A DNA stretch of 64,000 bases from Acidovorax delafieldii (GCF_007993815.1 NZ_VJWE01000003.1:1-64000); one strand, 5' to 3'; numbered from the stretch's first letter, positions 18,576-29,122 are shown. Notes: generated by a model from the sequence alone, not told the origin. Translations and numbers: made by a program.

Positions 18576-19055
18576 TCAGCCCTCTTCGCCACGGCGGCGC
18601 AGCACCACGGTGATCTGCCCGTTGGTCTCGATGGTGGCGCGTTCCACTTCGTGCGCGTGCAGGCAGCCACCGGCGCGCAGTGCGGCCTCCACGTCGTCGC
18701 GGGTCAGCAGCTCCTTGCGCATCAGCGCCTGGTTCAGCTCGCCCTGGTGGATCAGCACCTGGGCCTTGCCGTCCACCCAGCGCCCGATGCGCGGGAAGTG
18801 GAACGCCAGCCGCGCCAGCGCCACATGCAGCAGCATCAGCGTGCTGGCAGAGATCAGCCCGCCCACGAGCGAGTTGTCGCCCGCGTTCATCGAGTTCTGT
18901 ACCGCGTTCGACAGGATCAGCAGCAGGATCAGGTCAAACGGCTCGTACTGCCCTGTCTGCCGCTTGCCCGACAGGCGCATGAACACCAGCAAGAACAGAT
19001 ACACCACCACGCCGCGCAGCACAAACTCCCACCACGGCACACTCATTTGCCACAT
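18576..19055 (-). CDS. DUF421 (YetF-family) membrane protein
   Basis: A 159-residue inner-membrane protein. Three hydrophobic segments lie within residues 1-80 (WWEFVLRGVVVYLFLLVF, FDLILLLILSNAVQNSM, ISASTLMLLHVALARLAF), followed by the small soluble YetF-type C-terminal domain (KAQVLIHQGELNQALMRKELLTRDDV). The KRQTGQYEPFDLILLLILSN signature is typical of DUF421. The ATG at 19055 is preceded by AAGGAA. The domain is widespread and of unknown biochemical role. Confidence 0.9.
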   Translation of the reverse strand: MWQMSVPWWEFVLRGVVVYLFLLVFMRLSGKRQTGQYEPFDLILLLILSNAVQNSMNAGDNSLVGGLISASTLMLLHVALARLAFHFPRIGRWVDGKAQVLIHQGELNQALMRKELLTRDDVEAALRAGGCLHAHEVERATIETNGQITVVLRRRGEEG

Positions 19056-19229
19056 TGCAAGGTTCCTTGTTGGATGCTTGGGTGGGGCCAGTCTACGGCC
19101 TGCGGCTTGCCCTTCATTCGCTGAGCGAAAATCCCGGGCAATCCCCCGCACGGCTCCGGCACAGTGCGCCCTCATTGCAGTGGCGGCCGAGCGGGCCTCC
19201 TCTGCTGCCCCCATCGAAAGTACCGCCCC

Positions 19230-19928
19230 ATGCAACGCCGCCAATTCCACCAAACCAGCCTCATGGGTGCGCTGCTGTGCGCCACTGCGCAGCACGCCTG
19301 GGCGCTGTCGTTGGGCGACCTCACCAATGCCGACGCCTCCAGCGGCCTCAAGGCCGCGTTGACCCAGGGCGCGCAGGCGGCGGTGTCGCTGCTGGGCCGC
19401 AACGACGGGTTTCTGGGCAACCCCAAGGTGCGGATCGGCCTGCCGGGCTACCTGGACGACGCCGCCAAGGTGATGAAGTCGCTGGGCCAGGGCAAGCGCA
19501 TCGATGAGCTGGTCGTGTCCATCAACCGCGCTGCCGAAGCGGCCGTGCCCATGGGCAAGGACCTGCTGGTGGGCGCGGTGCAGAACATGACGGTGACCGA
19601 TGCCAAGAACATCCTCACCGGCGGCGACAACTCGGTGACCGCCTTTTTTGCCGACAAGACGCGCACGCCACTGGGCCAGCGCTTTCTGCCTGTGGTGAAC
19701 CAGGCCACCGAGAAAGTCGGCCTCACGCAGAAATACAACGCCTTCGCGGGCAAGGCCGCGAGTTTTGGCCTGCTGAAGGCCGAAGACGCCAACCTGGCGC
19801 AGTACGTCACCGGCAAGACGCTGGACGGCCTGTACCTCATGATCGGCGAAGAAGAGCGCAAGATCCGCCAGGACCCGGCCGCCGCCGGCAGCGCCATCGC
19901 GCGCAAGGTGTTTGGTGCCTTGCGCTGA
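19230..19928 (+). CDS. DUF4197 family exported protein
   Basis: A 232-residue protein with an N-terminal signal peptide (MQRRQFHQTSLMGALLCATAQHAWA, cut near 25). The DUF4197 sequence follows (LTNADASSGLKAALTQGAQA, GFLGNPKVRIGLPGYL, LDGLYLMIGEEERKIRQDP). Periplasmic location is predicted. Function is unknown. It is followed 11 bases later by the YchJ-family gene. Confidence 0.9.
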   Translation: MQRRQFHQTSLMGALLCATAQHAWALSLGDLTNADASSGLKAALTQGAQAAVSLLGRNDGFLGNPKVRIGLPGYLDDAAKVMKSLGQGKRIDELVVSINRAAEAAVPMGKDLLVGAVQNMTVTDAKNILTGGDNSVTAFFADKTRTPLGQRFLPVVNQATEKVGLTQKYNAFAGKAASFGLLKAEDANLAQYVTGKTLDGLYLMIGEEERKIRQDPAAAGSAIARKVFGALR

Positions 19929-19939
19929 AGGGCATCACG

Positions 19940-20389
19940 ATGCCTTTGCCACAGCCTAACGACCCCTGCCCCTGCGGGCGCCTGACGCCTGCTGGCCCGG
20001 GTGGCAGCAAGGGCAAAAGCGCAGCCCCCTTGCCCTTCGCCAGCTGTTGCGGCCGTTACCTGGCGGCACCTGGGCTGGATGCCATGGCTGCTCCCGATGC
20101 CGAAAGCCTCATGCGGTCGCGCTACACCGCCTTTGCGTGCGAGCGGGCCGACTACCTGCAGGCCACCTGGCACGCCAGCACGCGCCCGGCCACGCTCGAC
20201 TTTGACGCGGGGGCCAAATGGCTCGGGCTGGACGTGCGCCGATACGTCGCCACCGATGCCGACCACGCCGTGGTCGAGTTTGTGGCCCGCTACCGTGTCG
20301 CCGGGCGCGCCGTGCGCCTGCACGAGACCAGCCGTTTTGTGCGCGAGGAGGGGCGCTGGTTCTATGTCGATGGAGATCTCCATGGCTGA
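19940..20389 (+). CDS. YchJ/UPF0225 family protein with SEC-C motif
   Basis: A 149-residue protein. The N-terminal Cys cluster (PCPCG...FASCCGRYL) is a SEC-C-type zinc motif interrupted by a 20-residue insert. The conserved YchJ block AESLMRSRYTAFACERADYLQATWH follows, then an NTF2-like tail (FVARYRVAGRAVRLHETSRFVREEGRWFYVDG). Function is unknown. Its TGA stop is the first part of repeat copy B. Confidence 0.9.
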   Translation: MPLPQPNDPCPCGRLTPAGPGGSKGKSAAPLPFASCCGRYLAAPGLDAMAAPDAESLMRSRYTAFACERADYLQATWHASTRPATLDFDAGAKWLGLDVRRYVATDADHAVVEFVARYRVAGRAVRLHETSRFVREEGRWFYVDGDLHG

Positions 20390-20451
20390 AATTCAAGCCA
20401 AAACCACCCCAAGCGCTAGTGCAATATGTCTTGATAGCTATGAAATTTGAG
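20388..20451 (-). repeat. Dispersed ~60 bp repeat, copy B (inverted)
   Basis: On the minus strand it reads AAATTTCATAGCTATCAAG, then GCACTAGCGCTTGG, then TTTTGGCTTGAATTTCA, in the same order and spacing as copy A. One end forms the stop of the YchJ gene and the other supplies the ATG of the HAD gene. Confidence 0.6.
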
Positions 20452-21093
20452 GCAATCCTGTTTGACTGTGACGGCGTGCTGGTGGACAGCGAGCCCATCA
20501 CCAACGGCGTGCTGCGCGACATGCTGGCCGAGGCCGGGTGGGTGCTGACGCCCGATGAGTGCATGCGCCTCTTCATCGGCAAGATGGTGCGCAGCGAGGC
20601 CGCGCGCATTGAGCACCACACGGGCCGCCCGCTGACCGACGAATGGATGTCGGCCTTCTACGCGCGCCGCAATGCTGCGCTGGAGGCGCAGCTCACCGCC
20701 ATCGAGCACATCCACGGCGCTGTCGAGCGTGTGCACGCCCACCACGGCGGGCGCATTGCCTGTGCCTCGGGGGCCGACCGTTTCAAGGTCGAGATGCAGC
20801 TCGCCAAGGTGGGCCTGACGCCGTACTTTGCGGGCCGCATTTTCAGTGGCCACGAGATGCCCGCCACCAAGCCCGCACCGGACGTATACCTGGCCGCCGC
20901 TGCAGCGCTGCAGGCAGCGCCCACGCTCTGTGCGGTGGTCGAAGACACGGTGACCGGCGTCACCGCCGGTGTGGCTGCCGGGGCCACCGTGTTTGCCTAC
21001 GCCCCGCTGGACGATGGGGTCGCGCTGCGGGCGGCAGGGGCGCAGCACGTGTTTCGCAGCATGGCCGAGCTGCCCGGCTTGCTCGGCTGCTGA
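20440..21093 (+). CDS. HAD-family phosphatase
   Basis: A 217-residue haloacid-dehalogenase hydrolase of the beta-phosphoglucomutase/Gph-like group. Motif I is FDCDGVLVDSE, with nucleophile and acid/base D10 and D12. Motif II is ACASGA, motif III the lysine of ATKPAPDVYL, and motif IV VVEDTVTGVTAG. An alpha-helical cap lies at about 18-85. The substrate is not predictable. The ATG lies within repeat copy B, with no clear Shine-Dalgarno sequence. Confidence 0.92.
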   Translation: MKFEAILFDCDGVLVDSEPITNGVLRDMLAEAGWVLTPDECMRLFIGKMVRSEAARIEHHTGRPLTDEWMSAFYARRNAALEAQLTAIEHIHGAVERVHAHHGGRIACASGADRFKVEMQLAKVGLTPYFAGRIFSGHEMPATKPAPDVYLAAAAALQAAPTLCAVVEDTVTGVTAGVAAGATVFAYAPLDDGVALRAAGAQHVFRSMAELPGLLGC

Positions 21094-21117
21094 CACGGGT
21101 GCACAGAAAAAAGGGAC

Positions 21118-22542
21118 ATGGCGATGAACACCTTTGCGCGGGTCATGAAGCACACGGTACTGGCTGCCGCCCTGGCGCTGCTGGCGGGCTGTTCGTCGGT
21201 CAAACCCTGGATCAACGAACCCCTGCCTGCGGGCGATCAGAACATCCCTGTGCGCAAGTCCGAGCGCGACCCGACCATCCTCGTGGCCGTCACGCTTTCA
21301 GGCGGCGGGGCGCGAGCCGCCGCGTTTGGCTATGGCGTGCTGACCGAGCTGCAGCAGACGCGGTTTGTGTGGAACGGCAACCCCACCACCTTGCTGGACG
21401 CCACCGACGTGGTCAGCGGCGTGTCGGGCGGCAGCATTGTGGCGGCCTACTTTGCGGCGCATGGCATCGAAGGGCTGCCACGCTTTGAACAGGACTTTCT
21501 GCGCCAGAACTTCCAGAACAGCCTCATCACCCAGGCGCTGCGCCCGGGCAATCTGATCGACCTGACCTCCCCCTGGCTGGGCCGCACCCACCTGCTGGCA
21601 CGGCGGCTGGACAAGCTGTATGGCGGCCTCACCTTTGGCGACGTGGAGCGGCGCCCGCGCCACCCGCAGCTGTTCATCACCGCCACCGACATGTCGCTGG
21701 GCACCGGCTTTGAGTTCACCTGGGAGCAGTTTTCGCTGATCTGCTCAGACCTGCGCAAGGTGCCGCTGTCGTTCGCCGTGGCGGCCTCGTCGGCGGTGCC
21801 GCTGCTGCTGAGCCCGATGACGCTCAAGAACTACGCCGACCAATGCCCCGATCGTCCCTCCCCATCGGTCGCCGCGGCGGCGACGGGCGACTACCGCGTG
21901 CGGCTCAATCGCGCCCATGAACTGAGCTATGTGGATGCGCAGCGCAAGCCCTACATCCATCTGGTCGATGGCGGCCTGGCCGACAACCTGGGGGTGCAGC
22001 GCCTGCTGGACCGCGCCCTGGCCAATGGCGGCCTGCGCCAGACCTTCAGCGAGGTCGGCATACCGCCTGCCACCATCCGCAAGCTGGTGCTGATCACGGT
22101 GAACGCCGAGCGCGATCCCTCGGTCAACATCGACATGAGCGACAAGGTGCCCAACATGGCGCAGGTGGTGGACGCCCTGCTGTTCGGCACCGGCGCCCGC
22201 GCCACGCGCGAGACGCAAGAGTTCTTGCGCGACATCACACGCCAATGGCAGCGCTCGCTGGCGTCAGGCCCCACCGGCGCCAACGACGTGTTCGCGCCCG
22301 ACGCAGAGATCCACGTCATCCCCGTCAACCTGCGCGACGCCCCCGACGACATCGCACGCCGCCGCTTGCTGCAGGTGCCCACGGCGTTTTCGATCACGTC
22401 GGAAGAAGTCACCGACCTCATCGAGGCGGGCGGCAGCGTGCTGCGCCACTCGCCCGAGTTCCGGGCGCTGGTGCAATCGCTGCTCAGCCCCGATCCCCAT
22501 GCGCCACATGCACCGCCAGCGGGGCTGCAGGCCAAGGACTGA
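21118..22542 (+). CDS. Patatin-like phospholipase, predicted lipoprotein
   Basis: A 474-residue patatin-domain protein with an N-terminal lipobox (ALALLAGCSS). The serine hydrolase residues are visible: oxyanion loop SGGGARAAAFG (about 61-71), nucleophile serine in GVSGGS (about 102-107), and the aspartate of the dyad in VDGGLADN. It likely acts on phospholipid at the envelope. An alternative ATG two codons in (MNTFARVM) would give nearly the same product. A large insertion between the nucleophile and the DGG motif matches bacterial patatin lipoproteins. Confidence 0.9.
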   Translation: MAMNTFARVMKHTVLAAALALLAGCSSVKPWINEPLPAGDQNIPVRKSERDPTILVAVTLSGGGARAAAFGYGVLTELQQTRFVWNGNPTTLLDATDVVSGVSGGSIVAAYFAAHGIEGLPRFEQDFLRQNFQNSLITQALRPGNLIDLTSPWLGRTHLLARRLDKLYGGLTFGDVERRPRHPQLFITATDMSLGTGFEFTWEQFSLICSDLRKVPLSFAVAASSAVPLLLSPMTLKNYADQCPDRPSPSVAAAATGDYRVRLNRAHELSYVDAQRKPYIHLVDGGLADNLGVQRLLDRALANGGLRQTFSEVGIPPATIRKLVLITVNAERDPSVNIDMSDKVPNMAQVVDALLFGTGARATRETQEFLRDITRQWQRSLASGPTGANDVFAPDAEIHVIPVNLRDAPDDIARRRLLQVPTAFSITSEEVTDLIEAGGSVLRHSPEFRALVQSLLSPDPHAPHAPPAGLQAKD

Positions 22543-22572
22543 GGGCGCGCGCTCAGGGGCTCTTGACGGCGC

Positions 22573-23247
22573 TCAGGGACGCGTATCCGGCGCCGGGGTT
22601 GTGGGCACGCCCTGCTCCTCGGCAGCCCGCACCTGCGCTGCCATGGCACGCTGGTAGCCGGGCCGCTGCTGCAGCCGCTGCCAATAGGCCTGCGTGGCCA
22701 GGCCAAACTGCACATCCAGCCCCAGGTGCTGCGCCAGCAGCAGCGCGTACCCCACCGCCACATCCGCCGCCGTGAAGCTGCCCGCGCACAGATGGTCGCT
22801 GCGGCTGTGGGTCAGTGCCGTCTCTACGGCGCGCAGCCGGGCCAGGAACCAGCGGCTGTAGTCCTCCACCACCTGCGGCTGCTGCCGCTCCGCAGGCTCA
22901 AAGCGGCCATAGCGCAGCACCAGCGTCTGCGGAAAGGTCAGCGTGGCGTCGCTCATGTGCAACCAGTTCAGGTAGGCGCCATACGCCGGGTGCGTGGGCG
23001 CCACTTCCAGCCCCGCATCCGGGTGTGTGGCCGCGAGGTACTGGCACATCGCAGCGGATTCGGTCATGCGCACATCGCCCTGCACCAGCAGCGGCACCGT
23101 GCCCAGCGGGTTCTCGTCCAGAAACCACCGCGCCTTGGCGCGCGGCGGGAAGGGCAGCATGTGGAGCTGATAGGGCAGTTGCAGCTCTTCGAGCATCCAC
23201 AGGGGGCGGAAGGAGCGGGCACTGACGCAGTGGTGTAGGTGGATCAT
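22573..23247 (-). CDS. Glutathione S-transferase family protein
   Basis: A 224-residue GST. The N-terminal thioredoxin-like domain (MIHLHHCVSARSFRPLWMLEEL) has the GSH-binding GTVPLLV and the MTESAAMCQYLA segment. An all-helical C-terminal domain follows, with SFTAADVAVGYALLLAQHLG. The start at 23247 fits the family. An in-frame ATG at 23280 has a better purine-rich box (GAGGGG) and would add 11 residues. Substrate unknown. Confidence 0.88.
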   Translation of the reverse strand: MIHLHHCVSARSFRPLWMLEELQLPYQLHMLPFPPRAKARWFLDENPLGTVPLLVQGDVRMTESAAMCQYLAATHPDAGLEVAPTHPAYGAYLNWLHMSDATLTFPQTLVLRYGRFEPAERQQPQVVEDYSRWFLARLRAVETALTHSRSDHLCAGSFTAADVAVGYALLLAQHLGLDVQFGLATQAYWQRLQQRPGYQRAMAAQVRAAEEQGVPTTPAPDTRP

Positions 23248-23413
23248 GGTGATGCCGTCGCTTAACGAGCCGTTTGCCATTCCCCTCGTGCGGCTCGCGT
23301 TTGATAGTGACCATGAGCAGCTGTTAGTGGGGGAATATGCAGCAACTCAACGTTCGGACACTCAACGTGCGCATGCCAGTGACATGACAGGTATGAGGGT
23401 TACTTGACTCAAA

Positions 23414-24412
23414 CTACCGGTGTGCCCAATCGGCACACTGTCCGTGCAATGAAGGCGGATTCCAAGCCATGGGAACGAGTTCAACGCGCTTAAGGAGTTC
23501 ACGCGTCTTTCGCTGGTCACCCGCCAGGCAGGCGAACTTGGCGTAGTTGTTGAAATTCCACGCATCCGGATATCGCGAAACGACATCTTCGAAGCCATCT
23601 TTCATGCGAGGCCAGACGGCTAGCGATTTTTCGAAAATATCATTTTGAAACTGAGTTTGGGACGCATACCAGTAAATTCTGGCGTACATGCCGCGCCCTT
23701 CCTGCGTTGAGGTTCTGCGTACTGCGTCGTTTGCAAAGTCCTCGATCTCTTGCGTTCCTCCATGCCATTTCGGCAAGAGATACTCAAGTGCCATGAAGTA
23801 TGTTTGATAAAAGAATGGCTCTTGATCAAGAGCTTCATTCAGTAGACGGTCAAACTGCTTACGCTCCCAACCCTCCGCTCGAGCGATCGTCAGCATTGTC
23901 TCGTACCACCTAGGATCTTTCGCTGCAACTGTCTTGTTGCTCTCTAGGTTTTGCCGCGCCATTGCTATGTACTTGCGAAATGGCGCCCAGGCTTCTGGTT
24001 TGACAGTGGACGAAGTTCCGTCGCCTCGATGAGCCCAGCCGCGTCCAATCAACACCATGCTTCTGGCTATATAAGCGCTGGGCGATTTCGGATATTGCTG
24101 TATCCATCTGTCCGTCTTATCTTCCAGGGCCTTAAAAGCGGCTTCAGGGTCTTTGCCTACCGATTGAGCATCGATGGCACGTCCTATCCCCGCGTAGAAC
24201 AAAGTGAGCTTCCATAGCCCACTAGAACTACGACTCTTTTCTTTTCGATAGGTGTGCGAAATTTCTTCCAGCCGAGAGAAATTTTCGGAAAGAAGTGCTT
24301 GCTGTACCGACGCAGAAATCGTCGCGCGTTCTTCTAGTTCCGTTGCAGCGAGTGTTTGCTGCATCCATAGAGTTAGAGTGGCAAAGAGTAGGGTAAGACA
24401 GAAGCGTCGCAT
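23414..24412 (-). CDS. DUF4034-like exported protein
   Basis: A 332-residue protein with a signal peptide (MRRFCLTLLFATLTLWMQQTLA). The helical body resembles DUF4034 proteins: ARAEGWERKQFDRLLNEALDQEP, TYFMALEYLLPKWHGGTQEIE, YPDAWNFNNYAKFACLAGDQ. Base composition is visibly lower in GC (near 50 percent by eye) than the flanking genes, and codon use is less biased. This suggests recent acquisition. It may act in a polymorphic toxin or immunity setting, as some DUF4034 proteins are found near such loci, but nothing here confirms it. Confidence 0.8.
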   Translation of the reverse strand: MRRFCLTLLFATLTLWMQQTLAATELEERATISASVQQALLSENFSRLEEISHTYRKEKSRSSSGLWKLTLFYAGIGRAIDAQSVGKDPEAAFKALEDKTDRWIQQYPKSPSAYIARSMVLIGRGWAHRGDGTSSTVKPEAWAPFRKYIAMARQNLESNKTVAAKDPRWYETMLTIARAEGWERKQFDRLLNEALDQEPFFYQTYFMALEYLLPKWHGGTQEIEDFANDAVRRTSTQEGRGMYARIYWYASQTQFQNDIFEKSLAVWPRMKDGFEDVVSRYPDAWNFNNYAKFACLAGDQRKTRELLKRVELVPMAWNPPSLHGQCADWAHR

Positions 24413-24509
24413 ACGGCTCTAGAGGAGAGATGTCTGCGTACTGTAGACCACGTTGTGGCCATAAACGGCCCCCTGTGAATGGGGTTGATCAGCAGTGTCT
24501 GCCGCTTAC

Positions 24510-25640
24510 CTATACCCGCACAGCCTTCCGAAACTCCGCCGGCGACTGCCCCGTCCACCCGCGGAACGCCCTGATAAAACTCTTCTCGTTCTCGAAACCC
24601 GCCGCCTCGGCCACCTGCTTGATCGGCCGCTGCGTGCGGTGCAGCAGTTCCACCGCGCGGGTGCGGCGCACCTCGTCTTTCAGGCCTTGCAGCGTGGCGC
24701 CTTCTTCCTTCAGCTGCCGGTGCAGTGTGCGCGGCGACACATGCAGCAGCGCGGCCAGCGAATCCGCGCTGTGCTGGGGCAGGGCGTGGGCCGGTTGCCC
24801 CGGCAGGGGGGCAGCCAGCAGCTGGCGCACGCGCTGCACCAGCAGGCGGTCGCGGCGGTAGTGCAGCACCGTCAGGGGCAGGGCGTGCTGCAGCATCTGG
24901 CGCAGGGCCTGTTCGTCGCGGCGCAGGGGCAGGTGCAGGTAGCGGGCGTCGAAGTGAATGGCGGTGCGTGGTGCGTGGAAGGTGACGGGGCCTCGGAACA
25001 GCACGGCATACGCATCGGCGTGCGGGGGCGCATCAAAGGCAAATTCTGCGGCAATGAGCGGAATGCGCGAGTCCACCATCCAGCAGGCCAGTCCGTGCGC
25101 GTTGCGCAATACGGAGACCAGGCAGAACTCGCGCAGCGCACCCAGGTCGCGGGCCTCGGTGATGGCCAGGGTGGCGGTGTCGCCCTGGGTGGTGAGGTGC
25201 AGCGCAATGTCGTCCGCCAGCAGGCCGTGGTGGCGGCACCAGCGGGCCAGGGCCACCTGCAGCGTCGGCGAGCTGATGCTGGCGCGCGCCAGCATGCCGT
25301 AGCTGCCCCAGGGCAGGCGGCGGCTGAACCACCCCAGGGCTTCGTCGTCCAGCTCCTGCATGGCGGCGTCGGAGATCTGCTCCATCTGCCAGGCGGTGAT
25401 GCGAGAGCTGTCGTCCTGCAGCAGTTGCGGCGCAATCTGTGCCTGGGTCAGGGCGTGGTCGGGGCTCTTGCCGCGCGCTTCGTAGGCCAGGACAATGGCC
25501 CGCACGAACGCTATCGGCGTGGCCGCAGGTGCGATGGGCGTGGCGGCGGGGGCTGTAGCGGGTGCGGGCAGGCGGGGAGCGGGTGGGGCGAGCAGTTTCA
25601 CGCCACAGAGTGTGCCAGCCGTGGCACGATTTGCAACCAT
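24510..25640 (-). CDS. AraC-family transcriptional regulator
   Basis: A regulator of about 376 residues. The N-terminal domain is of the arabinose-binding AraC type (OruR-like; [33 protein letters not shown]). The C-terminal double helix-turn-helix contains [21 protein letters not shown] and [32 protein letters not shown]. The start is uncertain: ATG at 25640, or a GTG at 25601 just inside a palindrome. No ribosome site decides. It diverges from the acyl-CoA synthetase operon and probably regulates it. Confidence 0.88.
   Translation of the reverse strand: MVANRATAGTLCGVKLLAPPAPRLPAPATAPAATPIAPAATPIAFVRAIVLAYEARGKSPDHALTQAQIAPQLLQDDSSRITAWQMEQISDAAMQELDDEALGWFSRRLPWGSYGMLARASISSPTLQVALARWCRHHGLLADDIALHLTTQGDTATLAITEARDLGALREFCLVSVLRNAHGLACWMVDSRIPLIAAEFAFDAPPHADAYAVLFRGPVTFHAPRTAIHFDARYLHLPLRRDEQALRQMLQHALPLTVLHYRRDRLLVQRVRQLLAAPLPGQPAHALPQHSADSLAALLHVSPRTLHRQLKEEGATLQGLKDEVRRTRAVELLHRTQRPIKQVAEAAGFENEKSFIRAFRGWTGQSPAEFRKAVRV
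25612..25627. promoter_or_regulatory. Palindrome in the AraC-regulator / acyl-CoA synthetase control region
   Basis: A perfect inverted repeat GTGCCA-GCCG-TGGCAC, followed a few bases on by a looser TTGC..GCAA pair. It lies between (or at the very start of) the divergent araC-type gene and the MCC operon. A regulator-binding role is inferred. No LiuR-type palindrome was seen here. Confidence 0.4.
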
Positions 25641-25750
25641 TGTGGCAACCCGGCCGGGGCGTGGGCTTCTATGCTTGCCCCAGCTTGCTAATTGCCCGCC
25701 CGCCGTGCGCGTTCTGCCTGCGCTGGCCGGATGACCGAGGAGACAAACCC

Positions 25751-27484
25751 GTGACGACTGCAGCCGCAACACAATCCGCACCGCTGGTGGAGAGCTACGC
25801 CCGTGGCGCCACCGATGTTCCCCTGATCGAGCAGACCATCGGCGCCTTCTTTGCCGACATGGTGGCCCGCCAGCCCGAGCGCGAGGCGCTGGTCAGTGTG
25901 CACCAGGGCCGCCGCTACACCTACGCTCAGTTGCAGGCTGAAGCCCACCGCTTGGCCAGCGCGCTGCTGGGCATGGGGCTCACCCCCGGAGACCGAGTGG
26001 GCATCTGGTCGCACAACAATGCCGAATGGGTGCTGATGCAGCTGGCCACCGCCCAGGTGGGCTTGGTGCTGGTCAACATCAACCCGGCGTACCGCACGTC
26101 TGAGGTGGAATACGCCCTGAACAAGGTGGGCTGCAAGCTGCTGGTGACCATGGCCCGCTTCAAGACCAGCGACTACCTGGGCATGCTGCGCGAGCTGGCG
26201 CCCGAGTGGCACCACCAGCAGCCAGGCCAGCTGGGTTCTGTGAAGCTGCCCCACCTGAACACCGTGGTGTGGATCGACGACGGGGCGGGGCAGGGCGCCG
26301 ACGAGCCCGGGCTGCTGCGTTTTACCGACCTGCTGGCGCGCGGCAACGCGGCCGACCCGCGCCTGGCGCACATCGCAGCGACGCTGAAGGCCACCGACCC
26401 CATCAACATCCAGTTCACCAGCGGCACCACGGGCTTTCCCAAGGGGGCCACGCTCACGCACCGCAACATCCTGAACAACGGCTTCTTCATTGGCGAATGC
26501 ATGAAGCTCACGCCCGAGGACCGGCTGTGCATCCCTGTGCCGCTGTACCACTGCTTTGGCATGGTCCTGGGCAACCTGGCCTGCCTCACGCATGGCTCTG
26601 CCATCGTGTACCCCAATGACGGATTCGACCCGATCACCGTGTTGCAGACGGTGCAGGACGAGCGCTGCACCGGCCTGCACGGCGTGCCCACCATGTTCAT
26701 TGCCGAGCTGGACCACCCGCGTTTTGCCGAGTTCGACCTGAGCACGCTGCGCACCGGCATCATGGCGGGCTCGCCCTGTCCCACCGAGGTGATGAAGCGT
26801 GTGGTGGAGCAGATGAACCTGCGCGAAATCACCATTGCCTACGGCATGACCGAGACCAGCCCCGTGAGCTGCCAGAGCAGCACCGACACGCCGCTGGACA
26901 AGCGCGTATCGACCGTGGGTCAGGTGCAGCCGCACCTTGAGGTGAAGATCGTGGACCCTGACACGGGCGCCATCGTTCCCGTCGGCCAGCGCGGCGAGTT
27001 CTGCACCAAGGGCTATTCCGTCATGCACGGCTACTGGGGCGATGAGGCCAAGACCCGCGAGGCCATCGACGACGGCGGCTGGATGCACACCGGCGACCTG
27101 GCGACCATGGATGCCGAGGGCTATGTGAACATCGTCGGCCGCATCAAGGACATGGTGATCCGTGGCGGCGAGAACATCTACCCGCGCGAGATCGAAGAAT
27201 TTTTGTACCGCCACCCGCAGGTGCAGGACGTGCAGGTGGTGGGTGTGCCCGACCAGAAGTACGGCGAAGAACTCTGTGCCTGGATCATCGCCAAGCCCCG
27301 CACGCGGCCCACCGAGGACGACATCCGCGCCTTCTGCAAGGGCCAGATTGCGCACTACAAGGTGCCGCGCTACATCCGCTTTGTCACCAGCTTTCCGATG
27401 ACGGTGACGGGCAAGATCCAGAAGTTCAAGATCCGCGACGAGATGAAGGACCAGCTGGGCCTGGAAGAACAGAAAACCGCTTGA
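25751..27484 (+). CDS. AMP-binding acyl-CoA synthetase
   Basis: A 577-residue adenylate-forming ligase. Motifs: [20 protein letters not shown] (ATP loop), [20 protein letters not shown], and the catalytic lysine in [11 protein letters not shown]. It activates a carboxylic acid to its CoA ester in the cytoplasm. Position at the head of the MCC operon suggests a branched or medium-chain acid (for example isovalerate), which is inference. The GTG at 25751 has GAGGAG eight bases upstream; the longer in-frame reading is unsupported. MCC beta follows after 14 bases. Confidence 0.93.
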   Translation: MTTAAATQSAPLVESYARGATDVPLIEQTIGAFFADMVARQPEREALVSVHQGRRYTYAQLQAEAHRLASALLGMGLTPGDRVGIWSHNNAEWVLMQLATAQVGLVLVNINPAYRTSEVEYALNKVGCKLLVTMARFKTSDYLGMLRELAPEWHHQQPGQLGSVKLPHLNTVVWIDDGAGQGADEPGLLRFTDLLARGNAADPRLAHIAATLKATDPINIQFTSGTTGFPKGATLTHRNILNNGFFIGECMKLTPEDRLCIPVPLYHCFGMVLGNLACLTHGSAIVYPNDGFDPITVLQTVQDERCTGLHGVPTMFIAELDHPRFAEFDLSTLRTGIMAGSPCPTEVMKRVVEQMNLREITIAYGMTETSPVSCQSSTDTPLDKRVSTVGQVQPHLEVKIVDPDTGAIVPVGQRGEFCTKGYSVMHGYWGDEAKTREAIDDGGWMHTGDLATMDAEGYVNIVGRIKDMVIRGGENIYPREIEEFLYRHPQVQDVQVVGVPDQKYGEELCAWIIAKPRTRPTEDDIRAFCKGQIAHYKVPRYIRFVTSFPMTVTGKIQKFKIRDEMKDQLGLEEQKTA

Positions 27485-27498
27485 AAGAGCCACAACGT

Positions 27499-29106
27499 AT
27501 GACCATTCTCGACACCCAACTCAATGCCCGCTCGGCGGACTTTCTGGCCAATGCCGCCGCCATGCGCACACTGGTGGATGACCTGCGCGCGCAGCTCGAC
27601 AAGGTTGCCCAGGGCGGCGGCGAGGCGGCCCGCGCCAAGCACACGGCGCGGGGCAAGCTGCTGCCGCGCGAGCGCGTGCAGATGCTGCTGGACCCGGGAA
27701 CGCCGTTCCTCGAACTGGCGCCGCTGGCCGCGCTCAACATGTACAACAACGACGCGCCCAGCGCGGGGCTCATTGCGGGCGTTGGCCGCGTGAGCGGCGT
27801 GGACTGCATGATCGTGTGCAACGACGCCACGGTGAAGGGCGGCACCTACTACCCGCTCACCGTCAAGAAGCACTTGCGCGCGCAGGAAGTGGCGCAGCAG
27901 AACCACCTGCCCTGCATCTACCTGGTGGACTCCGGCGGCGCCAACCTGCCCAACCAGGACGAAGTCTTTCCTGACCGCGACCACTTCGGCCGCATCTTCT
28001 TCAACCAGGCCAACATGAGCGCCATGGGCATCTCGCAGATCGCCGTGGTCATGGGATCGTGCACGGCGGGTGGTGCCTACGTGCCGGCCATGAGTGACGA
28101 GTCCATCATCGTCAAGAACCAGGGCACCATCTTCTTGGGTGGGCCCCCGCTGGTGAAGGCCGCGACGGGCGAGGTCGTGACGGCCGAAGACCTGGGCGGC
28201 GGCGACGTGCACACGCGCCTTTCGGGTGTGGCCGACCACCTGGCGCAGAACGACATGCACGCGCTGCAACTGGCACGCAATGCAGTGCGCAATTTGAATA
28301 AAAACAAGCCGCAGGCGCCCGCAGATCATGCACCGGTAGCTCCTAAATTCGCAGCAGAAGAGCTGTACGGCGTGATCCCCGTGGACACGCGCAAGCCGTT
28401 CGATGTGCGCGAGATCATTGCGCGCATCGTGGACGGCAGCGAGTTCGACGAGTTCAAGGCGCGCTACGGCACAACACTGGTCACGGGCTTTGCGCGCATC
28501 GAGGGAATGATGGTCGGCATCATCGCCAACAACGGCATCCTGTTCAGCGAGTCGGCGCTCAAGGGTGCGCACTTCATCGAGCTGTGCTGCCAGCGCAAGA
28601 TCCCGCTGGTGTTCCTGCAGAACATCACCGGCTTCATGGTGGGCCGCAAGTACGAGAACGAAGGCATCGCCCGCAACGGCGCCAAGATGGTGACGGCCGT
28701 GGCCACGGCCAGCGTGCCCAAGTTCACCATCATCATCGGCGGCAGCTTTGGCGCGGGCAACTACGGCATGTGCGGCCGCGCGTACTCGCCCCGCTTCCTG
28801 TGGATGTGGCCCAACGCGCGCATCAGCGTGATGGGCGGCGAGCAGGCCGCAGGCGTGCTGGCCACGGTGAAGCGCGACGGCATCGAAGGCAAGGGCGGCC
28901 AGTGGAGCATGGAGGAGGAGGAAGCCTTCAAGGCCCCCATCCGCCGCCAGTACGAAGACCAGGGCCACCCCTACTACGCCACTGCGCGCTTGTGGGACGA
29001 CGGCGTGATCGACCCGGCCGACACCCGCCGTGTGCTGGCGCTGGGGCTGGCCGCCACGCGCAATGCGCCCATCGAAGACACCAAGTTCGGCCTGTTCCGT
29101 ATGTAA
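27499..29106 (+). CDS. liuB: Methylcrotonyl-CoA carboxylase beta (carboxyltransferase) subunit
   Basis: A 535-residue carboxyltransferase that moves CO2 from biotin to 3-methylcrotonyl-CoA. Family blocks: [78 protein letters not shown]. Length is normal for the family. Residues about 265-284 are encoded by repeat copy E, which sits in the linker between the two crotonase-like halves and keeps the frame. It lies in the operon with MCC alpha (31153). Confidence 0.96.
   Translation: MTILDTQLNARSADFLANAAAMRTLVDDLRAQLDKVAQGGGEAARAKHTARGKLLPRERVQMLLDPGTPFLELAPLAALNMYNNDAPSAGLIAGVGRVSGVDCMIVCNDATVKGGTYYPLTVKKHLRAQEVAQQNHLPCIYLVDSGGANLPNQDEVFPDRDHFGRIFFNQANMSAMGISQIAVVMGSCTAGGAYVPAMSDESIIVKNQGTIFLGGPPLVKAATGEVVTAEDLGGGDVHTRLSGVADHLAQNDMHALQLARNAVRNLNKNKPQAPADHAPVAPKFAAEELYGVIPVDTRKPFDVREIIARIVDGSEFDEFKARYGTTLVTGFARIEGMMVGIIANNGILFSESALKGAHFIELCCQRKIPLVFLQNITGFMVGRKYENEGIARNGAKMVTAVATASVPKFTIIIGGSFGAGNYGMCGRAYSPRFLWMWPNARISVMGGEQAAGVLATVKRDGIEGKGGQWSMEEEEAFKAPIRRQYEDQGHPYYATARLWDDGVIDPADTRRVLALGLAATRNAPIEDTKFGLFRM
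28291..28350 (-). repeat. Dispersed ~60 bp repeat, copy E, inside liuB
   Basis: On the minus strand it reads GAATTTAGGAGCTACC, GTGCATGATCTGCGG, GCGCCTGCGGCTTG and TTCAAATTG, a diverged version of copies A-C. Read in frame on the plus strand, it encodes an Asn/Lys/Pro/Ala-rich linker ([20 protein letters not shown]). Confidence 0.45.
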
Positions 29107-29122
29107 CCCGCCGGGAACCGCC

